Position numbers and translations under genes: made by a program. A DNA stretch of 64,000 bases from Sphingopyxis macrogoltabida (lineage in GTDB: Bacteria; Pseudomonadota; Alphaproteobacteria; Sphingomonadales; Sphingomonadaceae). Every line of letters begins with the position of its first letter. Within the stretch, counting starts at the first letter, position 1. This document shows, one piece after another, positions 52,177 to 63,186 of this stretch. The stretch is taken from contig NZ_CP009429.1 of the NCBI RefSeq assembly GCF_001314325.1, positions 372,501-436,500 on the forward strand, written 5' to 3'. Below the pieces are notes generated by a model. It searched no databases. It had not been told where the DNA came from and saw only the letters and a list, made by a program, of their open reading frames with translations.

Positions 52177-52272
52177 ATTCAAAACTCCCAACGGGGGACA
52201 GGCGTCCTCCGCACTACCTGCTGCAGACCGGACGACCGGATGTGGTGATTTCTCTTGCAACAGGAAATAACC

Positions 52273-54813
52273 ATGACCGCGAAATACCCGTCCGTCCGCC
52301 GCCGTGTGCAGGCGTCTTCCGTCACGCTTTCGCTTCTTCTCGCGCTCGGCGCGACGCCGGCCGCGGCCGAAGAAGCGTCCGCCGACAGTGCAGCGAATGG
52401 TGCGGCCCTTGCCACGACCACCGCCGCCACGGCCAATGCCTCTGCAGCGGCCGACGACGATGCCAGCCGCGGCGACGTGATCATCGTCACCGCCCGCCGC
52501 CGCCAGGAAACCGCGCAGGAAGTGCCGGTCGCAATCTCGGTCATTCGGGGCGATTCGATCGAGGCGACGGGCAATTTCAACGTCGTGAAGCTTCAGCAAC
52601 TCGCGCCGACGTTGCAGGTCTATACCTCGAACCCGCGCAACACGTCGGTCAACATTCGCGGCATGGGCGTGCCGTTCGGCCTGACCAGCGATGGCTTCGA
52701 GCAGGGCGTCGGCATCTATGTCGACGACGTCTATAATTCGCGTGTTGCCGCCGCGACCTTCGACTTTCTGGATGTCGAGCAGGTCGAGGTGCTGCGCGGG
52801 CCGCAGGGCACGCTCTATGGCAAGAACACCACCGCCGGCGCGATCAACATCACGACCAACCAGCCGACCTTCGATTTCGAGGGCAGGGCCGAGGTCAGTG
52901 TCGGCAACCTCAACTACCGGCAGGCGAAGGCCGCGATCTCGGGCCCGCTGACCGACAAGATCGCCGCGCGCATCGCCATCGCCGCGACCAGCCGGCGCGG
53001 TACCCTCTACAACGTCACCAGCGACCGCTGGATCAACGAACAGGACAATCTGGGCCTGCGCGGCCAGCTCCTGTTCCAGCCCAACGAAGATCTCAGCATC
53101 ACGCTTGCGGGCGACTACAGCCGGCAGGATCCCGAATGCTGCGGCACGACCTATGTCCGCGTCGGTACGACCCAGCGTGCGCCCGGCCGCCAATATGACG
53201 CGCTGGTCGCCGCGATCAACGCCGCCAATCCGGGTCGCAACTATGCGGTGCCGAGCACCAATCCATACGACCGCCTGACCGACCTCGACGCCAGCCTCAA
53301 TGCCGGCAACAAGATCGGCGGCGTTTCGGCGCGGGTGAAGTGGGATGTCGGTCCGGGCACCTTCACCTCGATCACCGCATGGCGCTTCTGGGACTGGCAG
53401 CCCGAGAACGACCGCGACTTCACCGGTCTCTCGATCGTCTCGAAATCGCAGAATCCGTCGCAGCAGGACCAGTACAGCCAAGAGTTCCGCTACAATTACG
53501 AAAGCGACAAGCTCGACTTCGTCGTCGGCCTGTTCGGCTTCAAGCAGCGGATCGATACCCAAGGGACCGAGCAGCAGGGCGCGGACGCCAGCAAGTGGAG
53601 CCTGACCGGCGCCAATGCCGACAATCCGGCCATCCTCGAAGGCCTGACCGCCACAAACACGCAATATCTCAAGAGCACCAGCGCGGCGCTGTTCGGCCAG
53701 CTTAGCTGGAAGGTGACCGACGCCTTGACCATCCAGCCCGGCGTGCGCGTCAACTATGACAAGAAGTCGGGCTTCTACGAACGCGTCGTGACCAACGGTC
53801 AGGGCGAGGTCATCAGCTGTACGCCCATTCCGGCGCCCGGCACGGTGGCGGGGCTTTCGGCGCAGTGCGGCGTGTATCAGCCGCAGCTCAGCACGCCGTC
53901 GGACAGTGCCTGGAACTTCACTTACGATTTCAACGTAAACTACAAGGTTGCGCCCGACATCCTCGCCTATGCGACCTATGCCAAGAGCTTCAAGACGCTG
54001 GGCATCAACCAGAACGGCTTGCCGCTCAACGCCGACAATAGCGTCAACTATGATGCGAGCACGGTGAAGCCCGAATCGATCAACCACTTCGAGGTGGGGC
54101 TCAAGACGCAGTTCCTCGATCGCCGGGCGACCTTCAACCTGTCGGCGTTCCGCACCGACATCAAGAATTTCCAGGCGACGGTGAACGGCGGCCAGTTCGG
54201 GACGGTGCGCGGCTATCTCGCCAACGCCGACAAGGTCCGGACGCAGGGGATCGAAGCCGACCTCAAGATCGTCGCGAGCGATCGCTTCACCGCTTATGCC
54301 AACGGCGCCTATACCGACGCGAAGTACAAGAAGTTCACCAACGCGCCGTGTCCGCCCGAACTGTCGGGCGGCACGCTCCAGCCGGACGGCGCCGAACCCG
54401 ATTATTCGCAGCCCGGCGTTCCCGGCGCGCTCAGCCCGCGGCAGTGCGACATTTCCGGCCAGCGTCTGCCGGGCGTGTCGAAATGGGCCTTCTCCTATGG
54501 TGCGGAGACCAATGTTCCGGTGACGTTGCTCGCGAAGGAAGGGCAGGTCTATCTGGGCGTCGACGGCAATTATCGCTCGCACTGGAATTCGAATGCGTCG
54601 CCCTCGATCTACACCAACGTCAAGGGCTATGCGCTGACCAACTTCCGGGTCGGCTTCCGGGCCGAGGGCTTCGACGTCTTCGGTTGGGTGCGCAATGCCT
54701 TCGATGTGAACTATATCGAATTGTTGCAGGTGGCGCCCGGCAACACCGGCCTGATCGCCGGCACCGTCGGCGACCCGCGGACATGGGGCGGCACGGTGAA
54801 GTTCAACTTCTGA
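52273..54813 (+). CDS. TonB-dependent outer-membrane receptor
   Basis: An 846-residue receptor. A signal peptide (residues 1-33, ending in A-A-A) is followed by the TonB box region D-V-I-I-V-T-A-R-R-R, the plug domain with N-I-R-G-M-G-V-P-F and R-G-P-Q-G-T-L-Y-G-K-N-T, and a 22-strand barrel ending in G-G-T-V-K-F-N-F. It imports an unknown large ligand with energy from TonB-ExbBD. Start at ATG 52273, which has AGGAAA five bases upstream. A hairpin terminator follows. Confidence 0.95.
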   Translation: MTAKYPSVRRRVQASSVTLSLLLALGATPAAAEEASADSAANGAALATTTAATANASAAADDDASRGDVIIVTARRRQETAQEVPVAISVIRGDSIEATGNFNVVKLQQLAPTLQVYTSNPRNTSVNIRGMGVPFGLTSDGFEQGVGIYVDDVYNSRVAAATFDFLDVEQVEVLRGPQGTLYGKNTTAGAINITTNQPTFDFEGRAEVSVGNLNYRQAKAAISGPLTDKIAARIAIAATSRRGTLYNVTSDRWINEQDNLGLRGQLLFQPNEDLSITLAGDYSRQDPECCGTTYVRVGTTQRAPGRQYDALVAAINAANPGRNYAVPSTNPYDRLTDLDASLNAGNKIGGVSARVKWDVGPGTFTSITAWRFWDWQPENDRDFTGLSIVSKSQNPSQQDQYSQEFRYNYESDKLDFVVGLFGFKQRIDTQGTEQQGADASKWSLTGANADNPAILEGLTATNTQYLKSTSAALFGQLSWKVTDALTIQPGVRVNYDKKSGFYERVVTNGQGEVISCTPIPAPGTVAGLSAQCGVYQPQLSTPSDSAWNFTYDFNVNYKVAPDILAYATYAKSFKTLGINQNGLPLNADNSVNYDASTVKPESINHFEVGLKTQFLDRRATFNLSAFRTDIKNFQATVNGGQFGTVRGYLANADKVRTQGIEADLKIVASDRFTAYANGAYTDAKYKKFTNAPCPPELSGGTLQPDGAEPDYSQPGVPGALSPRQCDISGQRLPGVSKWAFSYGAETNVPVTLLAKEGQVYLGVDGNYRSHWNSNASPSIYTNVKGYALTNFRVGFRAEGFDVFGWVRNAFDVNYIELLQVAPGNTGLIAGTVGDPRTWGGTVKFNF

Positions 54814-54836
54814 TCGTCCACCGCCGGTACAAAAGA

Positions 54837-54866
54837 AAAGGGCCGCTCCCGTGGGGGCGGCCCTTT
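54837..54866 (+). terminator. Rho-independent terminator after the TonB receptor
   Basis: Arms AAAGGGCCGC(TCCC) at 54837-54850 and GGGGGCGGCCCTTT at 54853-54866 pair almost fully, starting 24 bases after the stop codon, and a few T bases follow. It separates the receptor from the small opposite-strand gene. Confidence 0.8.
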
Positions 54867-54886
54867 CTCATGCAGGCTGACGTGGA

Positions 54887-55042
54887 TCAGCGCTGCTGCG
54901 GGTTCTCGCGGCCCTGTCCGGGGCGCTGATCGCTGCCGGGCTGGCGGTTCTGCCCGCCCTGCTGTTGCTGCTGGCGGCGCTGCTCTTCGTCGCGGTCCGC
55001 CTGCGGCTTTTTCTCGTTCTGCTGGTTGGGGGTGTTAGCCAC
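54887..55042 (-). CDS. Small disordered glutamine-rich protein (51 residues)
   Basis: A 51-residue hydrophilic protein dominated by Gln, Arg, Pro and Gly (including R-R-Q-Q-Q-Q-Q-G-G). It starts with GTG 55042, which has a very good AAAAGGAG site eight bases upstream; the frame without such a site extends to 55111. No family is recognised. It lies with its 3' end facing the TonB receptor terminator. Small proteins of this kind in alphaproteobacteria often respond to stress, but nothing in the sequence proves this. Confidence 0.6.
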   Translation of the reverse strand: MANTPNQQNEKKPQADRDEEQRRQQQQQGGQNRQPGSDQRPGQGRENPQQR

Positions 55043-57563
<2,521 letters not shown>

Positions 57564-57589
57564 TCGGCCGGCGCCGACGGGCCGCAAGG

Positions 57590-57630
57590 ACCCGCCCCCG
57601 GGGACATGGGCCCGGGGGCGGGTTTCTTTT
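57590..57630 (+). terminator. Rho-independent terminator after katG
   Basis: A 13-base perfect GC stem (57590-57602 with 57611-57623) and an eight-base loop, followed by TTTCTTTT. It begins 26 bases after the katG stop. Confidence 0.9.
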
Positions 57631-57664
57631 GTTCTAAAGCGACAAAAGATTCGCACGCGCGCGT

Positions 57665-58090
57665 TCAGAATGTCTCCTTTGTCGCTTTAGCGAAGCCCTC
57701 GTCGCGTAGAACGGCGTTCACGACCGCCATGTCCGGACAGCCGCTGACGTCGATCGCACCGCCCTTGAGGACGCGGACGATGGTGATGCCGTTGAGTGCG
57801 CGGTCCATTGCGATGCTGAATTGATAGGTACGGCCCATCGATATGGCGCGGTCCCACGCCGCGGCGAAGCTGGCGGCATCCGGCCGTTCGCGGAGGCGAT
57901 AGGCCGAGGCCCGGCCCATGCCAACGGCGCGCGCCGCCTTGCCGGTCGAACCCGTCGCTTCGAGCGCGCGGATGAAATTGGCCTGGGCTTCGAGCGTCCA
58001 GCCATCGGCGCGGCGCCGCTGCGCGGGAACGGGGTTAAAGGCGAGGCAGGTATCCGCGAGCAGCGGGCCGGGGGGTGTTCCATCCGGCAG
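57665..58090 (-). pseudogene. Helix-turn-helix protein remnant without a normal start codon
   Basis: The open frame, read from about 58099 on the minus strand, gives W-T-L-E-A-Q-A-N-F-I-R-A-L-E-A-T-G-S-T, then K-A-A-R-A-V-G-M-G-R-A-S-A-Y-R-L-R, a helix-turn-helix common in short sphingomonad proteins. No ATG, GTG or TTG exists before ATG 57919, which lies inside the helix-turn-helix; a CTG at 58090 is the only other choice. The predicted product (about 141 residues from CTG) also seems to lack the long C-terminal part of relatives. It could be decayed or could start at an unusual codon. Confidence 0.5.
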
Positions 58091-58186
58091 CTTACGTGTT
58101 TAGAAGTCCGTTTCCAATACTTTAGAGTACAAAAGGCCCATGTCCGCTTTCACCTCAATGCGGACGGCTAGGCCGGGTTGGAACGC

Positions 58187-58990
58187 TCAATGCGCCGCCG
58201 TGCCCAGCCCGTCGATCTTCTTCGATTGCCGCACGATCAGGCCGGGAAACCAGCGCGCGATACGCGCCAGCCGCTTTGCCATCTTGCCGACGGTGACGTG
58301 CACCCGGTCGCCGTGTACCGCCTCCCAAGCCGCCTCGGCGACGCGTTCGACGGGCACGATCTCGAAGCCGCTCGCCGACAGGCGGTTGCGCGCGGGTTCG
58401 TTGCTGTCGGCGCTGACCTGGTCGAGCAGCGGCGTGTCGATGAAGCCCGGCATCAGCGAGCGCACCTTGATGTCGTGCTTGGCGAATTCGATCTCGAGCG
58501 CTTCGGTGAGGCCGCGCACCGCGAACTTGGTCGCCGAATAGACCGCGAGCCCGGCGACGCCATAGAAACCCGACGCCGAGCCGGTGTTGAGGATCGTCGA
58601 CCCCGGCGTCGCGCGAAGCAGCGGCAGCGCCATGTAAATGCCGTTGACGACGCCGCCGAAGTTGATCGCGATCAACCGGTCGGCTTCGTCTGGCGCCATG
58701 TCGATATACTGGCCGCCCGATCCGATGCCGGCGTTGTTGAACAGGACATCGAGGCGGCCGCCGCTGGCGCCGGCAAAGGCATCGAGCGCCGCCCGCCACT
58801 GGTCGCGGTCGCGCACGTCCATGACATGGCGCGACGATGCGCCGTCGGGCAGCAGCGCCGCGGTTTCGTCGATCCCCTGCTTGTTGACGTCGGCGATGCC
58901 GACGAACCAGCCTTTGGCAGCGAAGTGGCGCGCGGTCGCGCGGCCAATCCCCGACCCGCCGCCGGTGATGAAAATCGCCTTTCGTGCCAT
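58187..58990 (-). CDS. Short-chain dehydrogenase/reductase (SDR family)
   Basis: A 267-residue SDR with the cofactor motif T-G-G-G-S-G-I-G-R-A near residue 8, N-N-A-G-I-G-S-G, and catalytic Ser and Y-S-A-T-K in the usual positions. The Asp after the second strand suggests preference for NAD(H). The substrate is unknown. ATG 58990 has a GAGAGGGCGG ribosome site; upstream sequence on the same frame is not conserved. Confidence 0.9.
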   Translation of the reverse strand: MARKAIFITGGGSGIGRATARHFAAKGWFVGIADVNKQGIDETAALLPDGASSRHVMDVRDRDQWRAALDAFAGASGGRLDVLFNNAGIGSGGQYIDMAPDEADRLIAINFGGVVNGIYMALPLLRATPGSTILNTGSASGFYGVAGLAVYSATKFAVRGLTEALEIEFAKHDIKVRSLMPGFIDTPLLDQVSADSNEPARNRLSASGFEIVPVERVAEAAWEAVHGDRVHVTVGKMAKRLARIARWFPGLIVRQSKKIDGLGTAAH

Positions 58991-59154
58991 CCGCCCTCTC
59001 CTTACATCATTGTCAGTTGCAAGAAGATGTGAAGGCCGCGCAAAGGTCAAGCGGCAATTCGCAAGTTACGGCTTTGCAAGGTGAAATCGGGATGGCTAAG
59101 ACGTCGGGATAGCGGACGAAACTTGCCGCTTGGGGGCGAAAAAGGGAGGCGGCA

Positions 59155-59811
59155 ATGCTGCTCATGGCGATGATGCTTGCGTTTGGTGCGCCCCAGGGCG
59201 GGGCGGCATCGCCGCCGTCTGCCGATCTTTCCGAGCCGGGTGCGCCGGCCACCAACCCGGGGGGCTGGGTAACGAATGACGATTATCCGCCGCAAGCGAT
59301 GCGCGAGGAACGCGAGGGTGTGACGGGCTTTCGCCTGACGTACGACAACAGCGGCCTGCCGCGAAAATGCGAGATTGTTTCGAGCAGCGGGCACGCCGAT
59401 CTTGACGCTGCGACATGCGATCTGGTGATGGAACGCGCGCTCTTCGAACCGGGTAAGGACCGGACCGGCATGGCGGTCGGGGGTACATATACGAACCGCA
59501 TACGCTGGAGCATTCCCGAGGGCGCGCCGGCGATGCCCGGCCCGCTGCCGTTTTCCGACCCGGGCCGTATGACGCTCCAATATGTCCTGGACGCTGAGGG
59601 AGGCGTTGCGAGCTGTGAGGGCCGCGTCGAAGGCCTCGTCGCGCCCGCGGGCGATCAGACCGCAGCCGTCGATCTGTGCCAGGGAGTCGAAGCTTCCGCG
59701 CCTTACCCGCCGCCGCTCGACAGCGAAGGCAAGCCGGTGTCGCGACGCTATCGCATGACGATCGAGGTCACCACCGAAGACATCGGGCCGCGCGGAGGCG
59801 TTCCGAAATAA
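59155..59811 (+). CDS. TonB C-terminal-domain periplasmic protein
   Basis: A 218-residue exported protein. Residues 1-18 form a short signal segment, and the first half contains a TonB C-terminal-like domain: Y-P-P-Q-A-M-R-E-E-R-E-G-V-T-G-F, C-E-I-V-S-S-S-G-H-A-D-L-D-A-A-T-C, a pair of cysteines able to form a disulfide, and R-A-L-F-E-P. A second half with two more cysteines resembles a degenerate repeat of the same fold. It has no transmembrane anchor beyond the signal peptide, so it is not a normal TonB. Start at ATG 59155 after GGGAGG. Confidence 0.75.
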   Translation: MLLMAMMLAFGAPQGGAASPPSADLSEPGAPATNPGGWVTNDDYPPQAMREEREGVTGFRLTYDNSGLPRKCEIVSSSGHADLDAATCDLVMERALFEPGKDRTGMAVGGTYTNRIRWSIPEGAPAMPGPLPFSDPGRMTLQYVLDAEGGVASCEGRVEGLVAPAGDQTAAVDLCQGVEASAPYPPPLDSEGKPVSRRYRMTIEVTTEDIGPRGGVPK

Positions 59812-59846
59812 TATCCTGACCCTAGACGTTTCCTGGCTTTCACCCT

Positions 59847-60176
59847 ATGTTCAGGGTCCTGTGCGCACTATGGGGCGCTTACGGAAACGAACTGGGGCGA
59901 TTCTTGCGGTTATTGTTGACCCTATTGGCATTGCTGACCGGCCTGGCGACCGCCGACCGGGCCGCAGCCGCGCCTGCCGTTCCGGCGGCGATGGGGTCGC
60001 TCATCATGTTCGCCGAGACGGCCGGACAGGCCGAGACCAGCGACAATGAACGCCGCCCTGCGACAACCACCCCGACCCGCCGCACCAGCGGCGGTGGCGG
60101 CGGACGCAAGGTTCGCAAGGCGGCTCCGCCGCACTTGCCGGGCCTGCTCACCGGTAGCGACCGCGCGCTCGAATAG
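59847..60176 (+). CDS. Small exported protein immediately upstream of secA
   Basis: A 109-residue protein of no recognised family. A hydrophobic segment (L-R-L-L-L-T-L-L-A-L-L-T-G-L, about residues 20-34) ends in A-A-A-A-P, so it has a signal peptide. The rest is low-complexity, rich in Thr, Gly, Arg and Pro, with R-T-S-G-G-G-G-G-R-K and then K-A-A-P-P-H-L-P-G near the C terminus. There is no good ribosome site before ATG 59847, and a TTG within the hydrophobic segment may be an alternative. It ends 114 bases before secA in the same direction, which recalls SecM in its location only. Confidence 0.6.
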   Translation: MFRVLCALWGAYGNELGRFLRLLLTLLALLTGLATADRAAAAPAVPAAMGSLIMFAETAGQAETSDNERRPATTTPTRRTSGGGGGRKVRKAAPPHLPGLLTGSDRALE

Positions 60177-60188
60177 CCGCGGATCATA

Positions 60189-60206
60189 GCGTTCGCGCGC
60201 GAACGC
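60189..60206. repeat. 18-base perfect palindrome before secA
   Basis: gcgttcgcgcgcgaacgc reads identically on both strands and lies in the 114-base region between the small exported gene and secA, about 85 bases before the secA ATG. It could fold as a hairpin in the secA leader or bind a dimeric protein. Confidence 0.5.
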
Positions 60207-60290
60207 AGCGCCCCTGGCGGCGCCATTTTGCCATATCTCCAGCGGCCCCGAAGCTGCCCTCCATCTATCGATATTCCAAGGAAATCCGCC

Positions 60291-63026
60291 ATGTTTGCTG
60301 GCCTCGCCAAAAGCCTGTTCGGCTCGTCGAACGACCGTTACGTCACCTCGATGCGCAAGATCGTCGACAAGATCAACGCGTTCGAGCCCGAACTCGAAGC
60401 CCTCGACGATGCGGCCTTGCAGGCGCAGACGCAGAAATTTCGCGACCGGCTTGCGGCGGGCGAGACGCTCGACCAGATCCTTCCCGAAGCCTTTGCAACG
60501 GTGCGCGAGGCGTCGAAGCGCACGCTCGGCATGCGCCATTTCGACGTCCAGATGATCGGCGGCATCGTCCTTCATCGCGGCGAGATCGCCGAAATGGCGA
60601 CGGGCGAAGGCAAGACGCTGATGGCGACGCTGCCCTGCTATCTCAACGCGCTCGAAGGCAAGGGCGTCCATGTCGTGACGGTCAACGACTATCTCGCCCG
60701 TCGCGATGCCGAGTGGATGAGTGCGGTTTACGGCTTCCTTGGCCTGACCACCGGGGTCATCGTCCCCAACCTCAACGAGATCCAGCGGCGCGAGGCGTAT
60801 AACAGCGACATCACCTATGCGACGAACAACGAACTCGGCTTCGACTATCTTCGCGACAATATGAAGTTCGACCGGGTGCAGATGGTGCACCGCGAGTTCA
60901 ATTTCGGCATCGTCGACGAGGTCGATTCGATCCTGATCGACGAGGCGCGCACGCCGCTGATCATCTCGGGCCCGACCGACGACAAGTCCGAACTCTATAT
61001 CCGCGTCAACGAGGTGGTGCACCAACTCGGCGAGGATGATTACGAGAAGGACGAGAAGACCAAGTCGATCAACCTGACCGAAGACGGCACCGAACATGTC
61101 GAACGGTTGCTCGAAGCCGCAGGGCTGCTGCAGGGCAGCAACCTTTACGACATCGAGAACACCCAGATCGTCCATCACGTCAATCAGGCGCTGAAGGCGA
61201 TCGTCATGTTCAAGCTCGACACCGACTATATCGTCAAGGACGACAAGGTCGTGATCATCGACGAATTCACCGGCCGCATGATGGACGGCCGCCGCTGGTC
61301 CGACGGCCTGCACCAGGCGGTCGAGGCGAAGGAAGGCGTCAAGATCGAGCCCGAGAACCAGACGCTCGCGTCGATCACCTTCCAGAATTATTTCCGCATG
61401 TACCCGAAGCTTTCCGGCATGACCGGTACCGCGGCGACCGAGGCGGCCGAATTCTTCGACATCTACAAGATGAACGTCGTCACCATCCCGACCAACCGCC
61501 CGATCGCGCGCCAGGACGAGGAGGACGAGTTCTACAAGAATATCACCGACAAGTTCGGGGCGATCGCCAAGACGATCCGCGAAGCGAACGAGCGCGGCCA
61601 GCCGGTGCTGGTCGGCACCGTGTCGATCGAGAAGTCCGAACTACTGTCGTCCTATCTCGAAAAGGAAGGCGTCCCGCACAGCGTCCTCAACGCGCGCTTC
61701 CACGAGAGCGAAGCGCATATCGTCGCGCAGGCGGGCCGCACCGGCGCGGTCACCATCGCGACGAACATGGCGGGCCGCGGCACCGACATCAAACTGGGCG
61801 GTAACGAAGAGTTCCGCATCGACGACGAGCTGAAGGAGATTGCCGAAGGTCCGGAACGCGACGCCGCAATCGCCCGTATCCAGGCCGAAGTCGCCGCCGA
61901 GCGCGAGGCCGTGAAGGCCGCCGGCGGGCTGTTCGTGCTGGCGACCGAACGCCACGAAAGCCGTCGTATCGACAATCAGCTCCGCGGCCGTTCGGGACGT
62001 CAGGGCGACCCCGGCCTCAGCAAATTCTACCTCTGCCTCGACGACGACCTGCTGCGTATCTTCGGCCCCGACACGCTGTTTTCCAAGATGATGAACAAGA
62101 ATCTGGAGGATGGCGAAGCGATCGGATCGAAGTGGCTGTCGAAGGCGATCGAGACCGCGCAGAAGAAGGTCGAGGCACGCAACTACGACATCCGCAAGCA
62201 GGTCGTCGAATATGATGACGTGATGAACGACCAGCGCAAGGTCATCTACGAACAGCGCGGCGACATCATCGACAGCGAAACTGTCGACGAGGTAATGGCC
62301 GCGATGCGCGCCGAGACCGTCAACGCGATCGTCGCCGATGCGTGTCCCCCGGGCAGCTATCCCGAACAGTGGGACGTCGAGGCGATGAAGGAGCGGACGC
62401 TCAACATTCTCGATCTCGCGCCGCCGATCGACGACTGGATGCAGGAAGACGCGGTCGACCCCGAAATGTTCGAGGAGCGCATCCAGGCGCAGGCCGACGC
62501 GGTGGCTGCGGAGAAAGCGGCGCAGGTCGACATCGACACATGGAAGGGGATCGAGAAATCGGTGCTGCTCCAGACGCTCGACCATCACTGGAAAGAGCAT
62601 CTCTCGACGCTCGACGCGCTCCGCCAGGTCGTGTTCCTCCGCGCCTATGCGCAGAAGCAGCCGATCAACGAATATAAGCAGGAAGCCTTCGCGCTGTTCG
62701 AGCGCATGCTGTCGAACATCCGCGAGGATGTGACGCGGACGATCGCGCGGCTCGATCTGCGTTACGAAGAGCCCGAGCCGATGGCGTTGCCCGAGCTTCC
62801 CGACTTCCTGACCACGCACATCGACCCGTTCACCGGCGAAGACAACAGCGCCGATATCGATGGCGGCGACCTTGGCGTCATCGCCAACACGCTGCCGCCG
62901 ATGCAGATCCCGCGTCCCGACCTGCCCGAGGGTGAAAACCCCTATGCCGAGATGGAGATCAGCCGCAATGCGCCGTGCCCCTGCGGTTCGGGGCGCAAGT
63001 ACAAGCATTGTCACGGAGTGATTTGA
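60291..63026 (+). CDS. secA: Protein translocase ATPase SecA
   Basis: A 911-residue SecA that drives preproteins through SecYEG. Walker A is M-A-T-G-E-G-K-T-L, the DEAD-like Walker B is [13 protein letters not shown], a preprotein crosslinking domain and helical scaffold follow, and the C-terminal zinc motif is [14 protein letters not shown]. Length is normal. ATG 60291 has AAGGAAA upstream. The small exported protein precedes it and an unrelated ATP-grasp gene follows at 63187. Confidence 0.97.
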   Translation: MFAGLAKSLFGSSNDRYVTSMRKIVDKINAFEPELEALDDAALQAQTQKFRDRLAAGETLDQILPEAFATVREASKRTLGMRHFDVQMIGGIVLHRGEIAEMATGEGKTLMATLPCYLNALEGKGVHVVTVNDYLARRDAEWMSAVYGFLGLTTGVIVPNLNEIQRREAYNSDITYATNNELGFDYLRDNMKFDRVQMVHREFNFGIVDEVDSILIDEARTPLIISGPTDDKSELYIRVNEVVHQLGEDDYEKDEKTKSINLTEDGTEHVERLLEAAGLLQGSNLYDIENTQIVHHVNQALKAIVMFKLDTDYIVKDDKVVIIDEFTGRMMDGRRWSDGLHQAVEAKEGVKIEPENQTLASITFQNYFRMYPKLSGMTGTAATEAAEFFDIYKMNVVTIPTNRPIARQDEEDEFYKNITDKFGAIAKTIREANERGQPVLVGTVSIEKSELLSSYLEKEGVPHSVLNARFHESEAHIVAQAGRTGAVTIATNMAGRGTDIKLGGNEEFRIDDELKEIAEGPERDAAIARIQAEVAAEREAVKAAGGLFVLATERHESRRIDNQLRGRSGRQGDPGLSKFYLCLDDDLLRIFGPDTLFSKMMNKNLEDGEAIGSKWLSKAIETAQKKVEARNYDIRKQVVEYDDVMNDQRKVIYEQRGDIIDSETVDEVMAAMRAETVNAIVADACPPGSYPEQWDVEAMKERTLNILDLAPPIDDWMQEDAVDPEMFEERIQAQADAVAAEKAAQVDIDTWKGIEKSVLLQTLDHHWKEHLSTLDALRQVVFLRAYAQKQPINEYKQEAFALFERMLSNIREDVTRTIARLDLRYEEPEPMALPELPDFLTTHIDPFTGEDNSADIDGGDLGVIANTLPPMQIPRPDLPEGENPYAEMEISRNAPCPCGSGRKYKHCHGVI

Positions 63027-63186
63027 GGCAGTCTGCCGCGCGCCCCAAGGTGCGCGGCAACCCCTTGAAGTTACGGTAACACACCCTTGCACGAGCCCGC
63101 TTGCCAAGGCGCGCGGGCGCGATTAGCATCGCCTTCACAAGCTTGACGGCCGCGTAGCCAGACAAGCGACGCAGCAGGCAGGAACT

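Noticed and set aside
51952..54582. An 876-codon minus-strand frame across the TonB receptor
   Set aside because: The receptor has plug and barrel motifs on the plus strand; the antisense frame has none.
63035..63060. Hairpin after secA as a terminator
   Set aside because: TGCCGCGC and GCGCGGCA arms pair, but no run of T follows and the gene downstream is in the same direction, so termination is not supported.
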